Shown here piece by piece: positions 20,527 to 30,064 of a stretch of 30,064 nucleotides of DNA. The notes under the pieces are model-generated. The model worked only from the letters and a program-made list of their open reading frames with translations. It had not been told where the DNA came from and made no database searches. The DNA comes from Priapulus caudatus. Its lineage: Eukaryota; Priapulida; Priapulimorpha; Priapulimorphida; Priapulidae. The stretch's first letter is position 1. Every line of letters begins with the position of its first letter. Where the stretch lies: the NCBI RefSeq assembly GCF_000485595.1, contig NW_014577153.1, forward strand, positions 39,164 to 69,227. Reading direction: 5' to 3'. The position numbers and the translations under genes were made by a program.

Positions 20527-23500
20527 ATGCCGAAAGTAAGACGAAGCAGAAAGCCACCACCAGAAGGTTGGGAACTTATAGAGCCTACTTTAGATGAGCT
20601 TGATCAGAAAATGCGTGAAGGTAGGTTAATCCGCTGTGTGACGATGCAGATGGTTTACTCAGTCATTGTGATTGTCATTGATTATCAATCATCATCATGT
20701 CATTATGATGGCGATGGTCTACTACTAGTAGTAGTACTAGGCTAACGCTCCATTAGGAGTGTTCCCAACTTTGATATCATTAATGATTAATGATTGATAA
20801 ACCTAACCCTAACCCTAACCTAAATCATAAATGACATTAAACCACAAACTAATAAAAATAGTAATATTTATATTATATAGGTATGTTATTATGACCATTA
20901 ATGACATTAAAGTTCAGAACACTCCTCATGGAGTATCACCCCCAGTCGACCACTGTAGCACTGTACCAGTTATCTTATTATTACTGCCACTGCCAGCAGT
21001 ACTGGCTGCCTATGCCTTAGGCTTACCTCGCCTTAGTACACATCATACCTAGTATATTGTGGCTACTGATATATATTAGTAGTACAGTAAAACTCGCATA
21101 AGTCGACACTTTTGGGACCAGCATATTTGTGTCGACTTACGAAGATGACGACTTACGTGTAAGTCGTCATTTTGTGGACTTGTACAATGTATGTAATGCG
21201 CGTATACACTGTATTAGCTGCCTTGCGTAGCAGGACATTTGCGGTGCACGTCTGCCAAATTTTCTTGGAACACTTGCTGAAAAAATACGGTAATTCCGCG
21301 AGGCCGTGCTCTGGAACGAACTAGTTAGTACTGTATAGCAGAATAAATTTTTAGGGCATCACAGGGACTCCTGCATATGTTCAAATCAGGGAGTCCGACA
21401 GTAAATCAGGGAGATTTGACTCGATCCAGATGCGTTAATTTCGCACCCTGCATTGGGCTGCATACACTATATACACTATATAATACACTGTATACAGTGA
21501 GGAATCTGGGGGTGTGGGAGTTGAGAACTAGAAAAAAAAATACAATGCGTCCAAGCGAACAATGCGATTCAAACAATCCATCTGCGACAGCCAGCTTGTG
21601 TATTCCCTAGACCGTACACTGCGCAATCGGCATTTCTGATGTCGACTTAGAGATGGGAAATTACTGTTGTTTGTATTACATGGGACCTGTCAGAGGGCGT
21701 CGACTTGGACATAATGAAGACTTATAAATGTCGACTTAGGCGGGGCTATTCCAATGGATTTACTATGAGAGCGAATCGGGACTTTGACTTCCATGTCGAC
21801 TTAGGCGAATTGACGACTTAGACGATGTCGACTTACGCGAGTTTTACTGTAGTGGCTACCTTGTAGTTGTACAGTAGTGGCACTGGCAGTAGCAATAGTT
21901 AATAGTAGTTACAGTAGCAGTAGTAGGCCTTGTTCACTACACTCCCCCACAGGACAAGTGCCGAAGAAGGACTATAGTACTACTAGAGCTATAGTTAGAG
22001 TAGCAGTAGTATTATGCCCTGCCCATTCTCGCAGTGAATTTAGTTCTTTGGGGGGGTCGTGAAGCACGCTGGTTTTTGTTTTACACAGTGTGGGTCATAA
22101 AATGCTGAATTCAGCTGGTGCTGGGTTAAAACCAGTGTTTATATAACAGTAGTTATGTTTAGTGCAATTTGTAAACTAATTTTTCTTAACTTTCTAGCTG
22201 AGACGGAACCACATGAAGGAAAGAGGAAGGTTGAAGCATTATGGCCCATATTCAAAATTCACCATCAGAAGTCCAGATACATATTCGACCTTTTTTACAA
22301 GCGGAAAGCCATTAGTAGAGGTATATATTGCGCGTCAACTACTGTGACTAATTATTTGTGTGTTAGCATCAAATCAAAACAAAGGGTATGTCATGAAGGT
22401 CTGATATTGACAGGCCACTTTTTTATGTGTGCGTTACATATTTAATTCATCTTAGCAAGATCTCAGGGTACACTAACACGTGTTGTGTCGGGTACACTAA
22501 ACAGTGTTTTTTTCCCATACATATATGCAGGCATCTATACATCAAAAATAGCTTGTTTATTAACATTTTAATATTGTTACAATAACACGTGTTGATTAAT
22601 GCCTCTCATGATTAAATTAAAAGGTTTTGTTTCTTTGAGTCTTTGATAATTTGAATGCATTTTAATATGGAAAAATCTATTTACAGAACTATACGAGTTT
22701 TGTCTGAAGGAGAGCATTGCTGACAAAAACCTAATAGCAAAGTGGAAGAAACAGGGCTATGAGAATCTGTGTTGCTTGCGTTGCATACAGACACGTGACA
22801 CTAACTTTGCTGCCAACTGTATATGCAGGGTGCCCAAGGCAAAATTGGAGGAGGTTTGTAGTAGATAACCAATACCATTTGTAACATCATAGAGGTACAA
22901 TATAATATTATTTGATATTCTTACCTCCATTGTAATCTGTATTGCACAGACGTCTCACATTGAGGAGAGGTGGCAGAAGATGGGTTGTCTCAATTTCCCA
23001 TATCACAGTGACAGAACCAATAGTACCGATTTTTGGTTCAGCATTTGTTCAATTAGGAGTGGACGTTCTATACCAGAGGTAGTCTCCCATCTCTCACTTA
23101 AACAGTCAACCGTATTACCACAATCTAATACCAGGGGGCGCATCCATAAAGTCTGAATGATGGGAAGAGGTCTGGTGAGTGTGGAGCAGAGGGGGGTTGG
23201 TGGTATGTAACCAGAGATTTTTTCGAGATATGATTGTAATCCAATAGATTGCAGGCATATCTATTTTGAAGGATGTTATTTTACCTCAAGCAAAATTTGC
23301 TACATACTGGGAAACTCAGGGTTATAGTCACAGAGGATAGGGTCCTGAACCCCTGGACCCTACCCTGGTAACCCCACCATGATCTGCCCCTCCATCTCAT
23401 CACACAAAATCCACTTTGTGTAACCAGGTGCTGGAGACCCACAAAAATCGCCCCAATATAAGAATCCCCATGTGGTTATAAGACTAGTACAACTATATTG

Positions 23501-23669
23501 TGCTGTGTAAGTTATATTTACTGGCTCCAATGTGCTTGCTACCCATTTTAAAAATGCCAGGTATGAAAGGTAGGTTATTTCTACCATTGACTTCAGCAGC
23601 TTGTCATTTCTTCTGCAGGGCAGGATAGTTGAGTGTGTACACTGTGGATGTAGAGGATGCTCGGGCTGA
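20527..23669 (+). CDS. BUD31: BUD31 spliceosome protein, 4 coding exons, complete
   Basis: BUD31 (yeast Bud31/Cwc14) is a small zinc-binding nuclear protein of the activated spliceosome needed for pre-mRNA splicing. Coding exons are 20527-20620, 22198-22320, 22687-22853 and 23619-23669; junctions are GT-AG and phase-matched (phases 1, 1, 0). The product is 144 residues, the same as the human protein. Visible family sequence: [20 protein letters not shown] at the start, [55 protein letters not shown], then the cysteine-rich end [20 protein letters not shown] and [13 protein letters not shown]. All the zinc-ligand-type cysteines of the C-terminal region are present. Intron 1 (1.6 kb) carries two MITEs. 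Intron 3 holds a candidate extra exon at 22950-23078. Confidence 0.98.
20748..20933. mobile_element. MITE with internal telomeric hexamers, in BUD31 intron 1
   Basis: Imperfect 38-bp inverted repeats: CTCCATTAGGAGTGTTCCCA begins at 20748 and the reverse of the right end begins CTCCATGAGGAGTGTTCTGA. Both arms continue to CATTAATG. The 186-bp element contains about three CCTAAC hexamers at 20804-20821. TA occurs near both outer edges, but the target duplication is not certain. No transposase. Confidence 0.75.
21085..21849. mobile_element. pogo/Tigger-like MITE, TA target, in BUD31 intron 1
   Basis: A 765-bp element ending in inverted repeats, CAGTAAAACTCGC...GCGAGTTTTACTG, flanked by TA on both sides. 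CAGTAAAACTCG ends with a TA duplication are characteristic of pogo/Tigger-type Tc1-mariner elements. Subterminal zones repeat GTCGACTTA many times at both ends. A 26-bp palindrome with 12-bp arms (ATGACGACTTAC) lies near 21144-21170. No transposase frame. A related, truncated copy is at 29519-29894. Confidence 0.85.
22950..23078 (+). other. candidate frame-preserving extra exon in BUD31 intron 3
   Basis: A 129-bp stretch (43 codons) lies between an acceptor-like TTGCACAG and a donor-like GAG|gtagtc. It is open in the frame that would follow exon 3 and precede exon 4, so inclusion would insert 43 residues without a shift. The translation contains [11 protein letters not shown] and [21 protein letters not shown] weakly resembles WKKQGYENL of exon 3, hinting at an old exon duplication. 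It is absent from the canonical 144-residue family length. The open frame could be chance; splicing is untested. Confidence 0.3.
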
Positions 23670-24480
23670 TGCAACCGGATTACAGATAGAGCATGTCCAA
23701 GAAACCTTACTGACTCTATAAGGACGCTATAAAGGCTAGCACTATGGGGATTTTCTAGTTCACTTCTCGTTTATTTTTATTATTTTTGCATAGATTTACT
23801 TTGTGTATAGTACAACCTCCTGTAGCACAATTAGTAACGATCAGTTTAAACTAAACCAGATAGGTTTATCCTCAAATCATCACATTGCTACTATGTCTTA
23901 TTATCACCAGTTTGGATAGTTATTAGATTCTCCTGTATGCAGTGATGAAAATTATGTCGAACCATTCCATGCATGCTAGCACTTATACATGAACTGTTTA
24001 CTATTCTTTTAAAAATTAAAATTAAATATTTGTGTAAAAAAGCTTTGTGTATAAACCTCTTGATGTGGCAGGGCATTTCAAATTAAAATAATTCATGATT
24101 ATAAAAATATAGAATACATTCCGAACAAAAGTCATTACATATTTTATAATAGACATCTTTCTTTCCATGCCATACTTATAGTGACAGCTATCATTTTTTA
24201 TAGATAAAGTTCATACCGGACTACATTAATATATATGAAGTCAACTGCTGATGTTAGTATAGTACTTTTCGAAAGCATAGTATAAAAATTTAAACCATAC
24301 ACAATTCTCAAACATTGTACACTTAAAATGCACTTATCATTATATAGTACATTATATATATATATATATATGAATGGTCACACTGACACAACACTAACAC
24401 ACAATCTGCAAGAACTCTTCTTGTATGTGTTACATAGACCGTATATATTTACTTTTAGCACACAAAGTGTAGGTAGTCCG
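23670..24480. other. BUD31 downstream region, no gene recognised
   Basis: AT-rich sequence that must include the BUD31 3' UTR. A (TA)n microsatellite lies at about 24352-24371. No convincing polyadenylation signal could be singled out among many A/T-rich words. Confidence 0.5.
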
Positions 24481-25749
24481 AACAAGTGCCGCAGAGCGAC
24501 AGCGCTTACCTGACCGCAGGTGTTCTGATGCTAAACTCACTGGCAAACGAATGAAGAGCACCCTCCCATCACCGCGTTCGTGCTCAGAGCATATATCTAG
24601 GATACTACTAATACAGATCTAAAATCTATGATAGCTAGGCTTTGCTATACCGGTAGTACAGTAATAAAGATACAGCTGTGTAACTTTAATGACTTCGCTA
24701 TATTAACATGTTATCATGGATATGCGTTGAGCGCGAGCGTAGTGGTGGTGGTGGGGGGAGTTGGAAGGGGGAGTCTAATAGCAAAAGCAGTTGCCGCAAG
24801 ATGGCGCGTGCAAGTGTCATCAATAATCAAAGATGGCATCACCCTTCGTGCGTGATAACCTCACTCCATTGAGTTGAAAATCCAAGTATATTCAGGCAAG
24901 GCGAGAATTTCGCTCAGCTGTGAGTTAACACATCTGCATTGCAGGTTGCAGGCAATAATTATGATTAGAATAGTGCCAGTTCACCCCCATGCGTAATGAG
25001 CTGCCCCCATGTTTTTGCCTACCCACGCGAGCATTCAGGGTTCATTACAGTGTGCTAATACAGACTGCTTTAGAAAATAATATGATTTAAGGAGCGTAAA
25101 CCTTGTTCAACAAACATTTTCTTTGCAATTGAACTGTGCAACTGTAGCCTCATCAGTCCATCACACACAGTTCAATCCTTTGTTAACAGTCAACAAATCC
25201 ATGTTTAACCCTCCTCTTGAGGGTCAAAAGGTTATCCGACACTTACTCTTCGCATGTCAGCGGAAAGTACATTTTATGGTCCTTTCAATAAAGCCATAAA
25301 AATGGTAGGTCACCGCTGAAACAAAAAAGTTTTCCAATCACTCCGTCAGACCATGTCCTCAGAAAATGTTTAAAATCTGCCCTGTGCCCATTGACCTTTG
25401 ACCTGTGACCACCAATTTCGCACAGTGATGGCTTCTCCTACCATGCTGCTATACACCGACTATCACGAGCCTAGGTCGAGCCATTTAGATTTGTGCCACA
25501 ATTCTGCTTTTCCTCCCTATACCTTAAGTTAAGGAGGGAATGTTCCCTTCTTTTACACCTCTTGACCTTTGACCCCCAGCTTCGACATCCCAACTCGTTT
25601 TCGGATTACCCCCCCGCGTCCCGACTTTTGAATCCGTACGTCGAGCCGTTTAGATTTGTGCCCAACTGTTGACGGATGCACGGCCGGACGCACGCACGCT
25701 CATGCGATTCTACAAGCTGCATCTGACTATGTCAGATGAGCTAAAAATC
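24481..25749 (-). mobile_element. R1 dispersed repeat, copy C, inverted, nearly full length
   Basis: The reverse complement matches copies A (1-532) and B (5775-8125). In plus orientation it begins AACAAGTGCCGCAGAGCGAC at 24481 and ends GTCAGATGAGCTAAAAAT at about 25749, with the hairpin CATCTGACTATGTCAGATG at 25720-25738. Outside these points the flanks differ from those of the other copies. The ends are not inverted repeats of each other and no target duplication is evident. CTAA follows the hairpin, reminiscent of the Helitron CTRR end, but the opposite end does not start with TC, so the class stays open. No protein is encoded. Confidence 0.85.
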
Positions 25750-26178
25750 TACAAGGCAGCTAATTGTGTGATCATGCACATGCCTGCACGCACGCACGCA
25801 CAAACACAGAGATGGCATCAGGACACCCCCCTCAGACAATTACCCTTAATATGACATTGCTATTCACCTCCATAATTACCCTATGCCATATCACTCCACA
25901 GACAATCACCACGCATAAATCCCCCCCCCCCCTATAAATCCCTCCTAATGGGGTCACATAGCAACGGCTGGCTGCATGGCAAGTTTATACTGAGACGATT
26001 GTCCAGGGGTGTAATTGTTCGAGGAGAAGTGGTAAGTGCCCAATGAGTGACTGTCTGGGGAAGGGGGTAATTGTCCATGGAGTCATTGTCCTATATAAAC
26101 CCACACACACACACATAAAGACACACATATACACGTGCATGCGCACATACTAAACAATAGCTGCCTCTCTCACTGGCA
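25750..26178. other. CHAF1B downstream region with simple repeats
   Basis: It holds a CACG/CA-rich tract (25783-25805), a C12 run (about 25920-25932) and a CA-rich tract (26100-26150) just beyond the CHAF1B stop codon. No gene. Confidence 0.6.
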
Positions 26179-29100
26179 TTACTTGATTGTGACAAAACTG
26201 ATGCGACGCGGCTTCTTGGACATGTTGGACTCGACAACATCTTCCTTCGATGGTGCGTCCTCTTCTTCGGATAGTTCCAAGTGCAACTCAACAGAGGCTT
26301 CACCTGTTAAAGAATTCTTTTCCGGAGACACCAGGTTTTTGGACCTTCTCTGAGATGATACATTCTCCCGACCCTCCTCCTTTGCGGCTTCTGTCACCAA
26401 CGTTGGAAAGAGAGGAATGGCCGGGGCTGTAGTAGATGCACACATCTTCTTGCTCGGCTGCTGCTGAAGCGAATCCCCACTTTCGGACCGGCGCTTAAGG
26501 GTCAAGAATCCCACACGCCTTGCTTCTTTCTTTTCCGTCTTTCGTTCATCCACAGCAGTAGCTTCGGGCGGTTTATGGATAACGTCATTACTTGGCTTTG
26601 CAACGACTGAGGTTGCATGTGAAATAGTTTTGTTGGTGGATGGCTCTAGTGTTGCATTGTTCACTGGAAGCCTGCTGGACTGCGGGTGCACTTGTGTTGG
26701 TATGATTTTGCACTGTTGCTTTGCATTTCCAACTCCTAGTTAAGAGATAAAAAGCAGTGTAATGAATGTCATGTGAAATCTATAGTGGTATAACAGGATT
26801 CAAAACTAAATTTTTCGAGTACTTGCTATTTCAGGCGAGTGACTTTCAAATGTTACTCGCCCAGATGAATTTGGTACTCGCCCTAAAAACAAACTGACAA
26901 ACAAGTAATAATATCAGATACACTCCTGATAATATTATACTAGATTGTGTTTTATAGTCATAATAACTGAAACGTATCTTACATTCAATACCGATTTTAA
27001 AATTATGATATGTCATCATTCTGGGCGAGTACTGTTTGAGTTCAAATCACCCAGCATGAATATCGCTCTCCATTGGTAGGGACAGTGATTTTCCGATTCA
27101 AAAAATTGCCTTTTCCGTTTGGGAAAATCATGAATTCCGTTTCAAAGTAAAGAAAAAATAGAAATTCCGTTTTGCCATAGAGATTGTACACACCAAAAAT
27201 GCAACATTCCGTTTATATTACATTATATTACAATTATATTACAATTATATTACATATATTTGCATGAAAAAAAGGTATTTGGTCACTGACTGACAGTTGG
27301 GTTGGCACCGAAACACAGGGCTACCAAAAGACGTAATTGTAAGTCATTTTGCTCTGAAACTTGTCTGAATGTAAACCATATCACTACCAATGCTATTGTC
27401 GACATTTTTTTAATAATTTTATTGAAATTTCCATGTTGTAATATGTTCAAATTACATTTTCCGCATTTTTCTGTTTGAAAACATCTTTTCCGTTTCCAAT
27501 GGGCGTTTCCGTGTTTTCCGTCCGTTATCCGCGATCGCGGAAAATCACTGTCCCTACAATGGTAACCTGGCGAGTGCTAATTTCGAACCCTGCGTGCAGA
27601 GTGGTAGTGTCGGATGCTAAACAAAAATTTATCATCGCTTCAGTTATTGGAATTACGATTACTAATCAATGGTAGTTGCAGGCATAGAATAACATCCATT
27701 AAATACGGCTATGGTTTACCTTGTGGAGATGATATAAGAGTGGGTGTGATTCTCCTTGCTTCCTTGACCTGAGTAGAAGACGACATCACAGCTACTGATT
27801 GAAACGGTACAGCCCGTCTGACAGCTATAGGCTTTGCTACGCTCTCCATTTCCTCGCTGGACTTTGCATCAAGTAATATACTTTGGCTGATCGTTACTTC
27901 AGAAGGCTGCATAAGATATGACAAATTAAATTGATGTGACTTGAAAGCATAATCACCTATCTAATGTTGAGAATAGGTTGAAAATTATTATTTATCCATC
28001 CAACTACTTTGTATGCTACATCTATAGATTCAATTAGAAAGATATCAATCTACTTGCCTAAACATACATGTAACCTTTCATGGCAAAAGCTAACCCATTT
28101 AGACGTGTCACGAAAAGTCGAAAACCTAATCACTAAAATTGGGAGTGATACGCTGTAACAATCAGTTGTAACTCCAGGATTAACATGTACGCACCTGCAT
28201 GTCATTACTGCTCGAACTAACTGTGGATGCTGCATCCTCGCTCGCTGCTGGCACATACACTTCACCTAACTCTCCTTCCTTGAACATGACAAATGAACAG
28301 TAGCCATCGCTTGAGGAACACACCAGTACTTGGCCGTCGGACGACCAGGCAAGGTCAGTCAGCTGCGTGTAATGTGCATTAGTGACCGATGCAAATGGGA
28401 ATGTCTGCTGGCTGTCGTAGAACAGTATCGAGCATTCTGTCGCCACAGCGAACACCACGCGATACGGTAATCCGAATACCGTCTCGTATTTCTTCCAGGC
28501 CGGCACCTCTCTTTCTTTGTCATCGGGTCCCGTGCTGCCATCATCCTGCTCCTCATCGTTGGTCCTCGATTTCTCGCATTTTCTCAGATCATACAGTATT
28601 GGACTACACCTGACTGCCACCGCGACTTTCTCAGGCAGAGGTAGGTGCACAGCTGGTTTTGGCAGCGATTTACGCGTGAATATGTGAGTGGCGTTGACGA
28701 CCTTATCTCCCATCTCCACGCAGCCAGCAGGTGCTATGAGCATCTCTCCGTCTGGCGAGAAAGTCAAACGCCTGAAGAACGACTTTGTCGATTCGTCGAG
28801 GAAGAGTCGCGACGACTTTGTCTGCACATTGCCATCCGGCTGGGCCGTGGTCGTCACGGTCTTCGTGAGGTTGTACACGCATGCGAGCGTGCTAACGCTG
28901 TAGACACGACACGACCTGTCACAGCTGTTTGTGATCAGGTACTTGTTCTTCGGGTCCCAGGCGACACCCTGCACAAAGCTCTTGTGGTCCGAGATAACCT
29001 TCTGCTTCTTGCCGACGACTACGTCCCAGAGGACGGCCGTGTTGTCGACGGACCCGGAGAGTAAGCACTGGTTGTCCGGCGACCAAGCGAGGTCGTACAC

Positions 29101-29356
29101 GTCTTCTAGATGTCCCCGCAGCATCTTGTAGGCCGTCCACGACTCCTTGTTCTCCACTTCATCGTCGTCTTCGAATAGATTGCCACCCCCAGCCGAGTCA
29201 TTTTTCTTCCACAGGTAGATGGCAGCATCATCGTCACCCGAAGCCAGAATGTTGCCACTGGGCGAAAATCGGACAACGTTAACCGATTTGGCATGTCGCT
29301 TCAAGTTTGCGGCAAATTCGACCTTGGCTTTACCATCTGGTGTTGATCCTATATAC
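26179..29356 (-). CDS. CHAF1B: CHAF1B, CAF-1 p60 subunit, 5' end outside window
   Basis: CHAF1B is the WD40 subunit of chromatin assembly factor 1, which deposits H3-H4 behind replication forks and receives them from ASF1. Exons in transcript order are 28195-29356, 27720-27906 and 26179-26735, GT-AG and phase-matched, giving 634 residues up to the stop TAA (plus 26179-26181). About the first 45-50 residues of the family (the start and first WD blade) are missing and were not found up to 30064. WD40 blades are clear: KSVNVVRFSPSGNILASGDD, LEDVYDLAWSPD, KSFVQGVAWDPKNKYL, KSFFRRLTFSPDGEMLIAPA, LPYRVVFAVATE, YTQLTDLAWSSDGQVLVCSS and DGYCSFVMF. An acidic insertion (TNDEEQDDGSTGPDDKE) sits in the loop before LPYRVVF. 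The tail is disordered and has two B-domain-like motifs, ARRVGFLTLKRR and KPRRISFVTIK; the second forms the extreme C-terminus and resembles the ASF1-binding TPRRINLTPLK of human p60. Human p60 is 559 residues, so this tail is longer. Confidence 0.95.
27070..27562. mobile_element. inverted-repeat element in CHAF1B intron
   Basis: A roughly 493-bp unit bounded by CCATTGGTAGGGACAGTG at 27070 and its near-exact reverse (CACTGTCCCTACAATGG) ending at 27562; the arms match on through ATTTTCCG. Subterminal zones repeat TTCCGTTT. No transposase frame. It sits inside an older repeat marked by GGCGAGTA/ACTCGCCC words at 26833-27032 and 27568-27578. Possibly hAT-type; no clear target duplication because the outermost bases are themselves inverted. 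Confidence 0.7.
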
Positions 29357-29518
29357 CTGTGATTGAAGTGAGAGTTGATTTTTAAATTTTCATGTCAAAT
29401 TAATAATAGAATAACCAAGCATTATTTCATTGTCATTAGCACCTGTCTATATGAATTAAATTGCACATATATATACATACATACATGGTTAGAATTTACT
29501 TTTTCACATATTTATATA
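29357..29518. other. CHAF1B intron, no feature recognised
   Basis: AT-rich start of the intron preceding the first visible CHAF1B exon. It includes a short ATATATATACATACATACAT tract near 29467. Confidence 0.5.
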
Positions 29519-29894
29519 CAGTAAAACTCGCATAAGTCGACACTTTTGGGACTAGCATATTTGTGCCGACTTACGAAAATGACGACGTACGCGTAAGTCG
29601 TCATTTTGTCGACTTATACGTAGGGCTCCCCTCCCAGGCGCCCGTCACCCCTACGCAGTCATAAACATACTCCACACACGACGTCAGTTCGCGCCACATA
29701 CATAGCAGACATGAAACAATTGGGTCCGTACATCAATCGACACCGCTGCTGGCCATAATGCACATACAGCGTACGCACTAGCGGCAAGCGCGGCACACGC
29801 TGGCTATCTGCAACAACCGCTGTTGATTTCAGGTTTGGACATTGCAGGACATTTGCGGTGCACGTCTGCCAAATTTTCTTGGAACACTTGCTGA
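29519..29894. mobile_element. pogo-like element, second copy, cut by R1
   Basis: It starts TA|CAGTAAAACTCGCATAAG and matches 21085-21190, including the conserved palindrome near 29577-29603 (one mismatch per arm). A separate match to 21231-21276 occurs at 29843-29894 (ACATTTGCGGTGCACGTCTG). Between them are about 240 bp not present in the first copy, so the two copies differ by an internal deletion or substitution. The match is interrupted after CACTTGCTGA by R1 copy D; the far inverted repeat is not in the window. Confidence 0.8.
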
Positions 29895-30064
29895 AACAAG
29901 TGCCGCAGAGCGACAGCGCTCAACTGATGTGTACTGTAGCCAGGTATTATTCTGATAAACTCACTGGCAACCGAATCAAGTGCGCCCTCCTGCCACCGCG
30001 TTCGCGCTCAGAGCATATATCTAGGAGGATACTACTAATACAGATCTAAAATCTATGATAGGCT
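29895..30064 (-). mobile_element. R1 dispersed repeat, copy D (partial, runs off window)
   Basis: It starts AACAAGTGCCGCAGAGCGAC, the same end as copy C and the reverse of the end of copy A, and continues through the AGAGCATATATCTAGG block to the window edge. It inserted into the pogo-like element. The related empty site at 21267-21276 (CACTTGCTGA followed by AAAAATACGG) shows the junction to within the shared A residues. Confidence 0.85.

Noticed and set aside
25720-25749. Canonical Helitron 3' end
   Set aside because: A hairpin followed by CTAA fits CTRR loosely, but the shared sequence runs on as AAAT and the opposite end lacks TC, so I left the class open.
28645-29064. Plus-strand open frame of 139 codons
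   Set aside because: It is antisense to the clear CHAF1B WD40 exon.

Overview
The window is nuclear DNA of an animal, most likely an invertebrate. It is AT-rich and intron-rich with GT-AG introns, carries dispersed MITE-like repeats and a LINE fragment, and has three genes whose proteins match metazoan families along their full visible length. Short internal arrays of the TTAGGG/CCCTAA hexamer fit a metazoan telomere motif. I cannot name the species.

Layout. 1-532: right part of a dispersed repeat (family R1). 706-2534, perhaps continuing to 5718: plus-strand exons of an unidentified gene (gene X) for a basic, Pro/Ser-rich, probably disordered protein. 2535-5591: intron-like DNA with a 9-bp-TSD inverted-repeat element holding a CCCTAA array, a second inverted-repeat element, and a LINE endonuclease fragment. 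5775-8125: a second R1 copy, interrupted by an inverted-repeat element that contains another (three-level nest). 8126-10042: a second, indel-riddled copy of the gene X region, followed by a 55-bp tandem array. 10383-13682: no recognisable gene. 13683-20236, minus: UBFD1, eight coding exons, complete. 20237-20526: head-to-head intergenic region. 20527-23669, plus: BUD31, four coding exons, complete, with two MITEs in intron 1. 24481-25749: inverted R1 copy. 26179-29356, minus: CHAF1B (CAF-1 p60), three exons, missing its 5' end. 29519-30064: truncated pogo-like element interrupted by a fourth R1 copy that runs off the window.

The recognised genes are conserved housekeeping genes: BUD31 in the spliceosome, CHAF1B in replication-coupled H3-H4 deposition, UBFD1 a ubiquitin-like-domain protein. 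They form no pathway. UBFD1 and BUD31 are divergent with 290 bp between start codons and may share a promoter; gene X/UBFD1 and BUD31/CHAF1B are convergent. All splice phases were checked by hand for the three named genes and join without error.

No new defence or mobile system with its own enzymes is visible. The items most worth following are two unrelated inverted-repeat elements that both carry telomeric hexamers, an in-frame TGA 14 codons before a strong donor in gene X, a possible extra frame-preserving exon in BUD31, a perfect 75-75-75 bp foldback in a UBFD1 intron, and a duplicated gene X segment whose error pattern looks like unpolished assembly.
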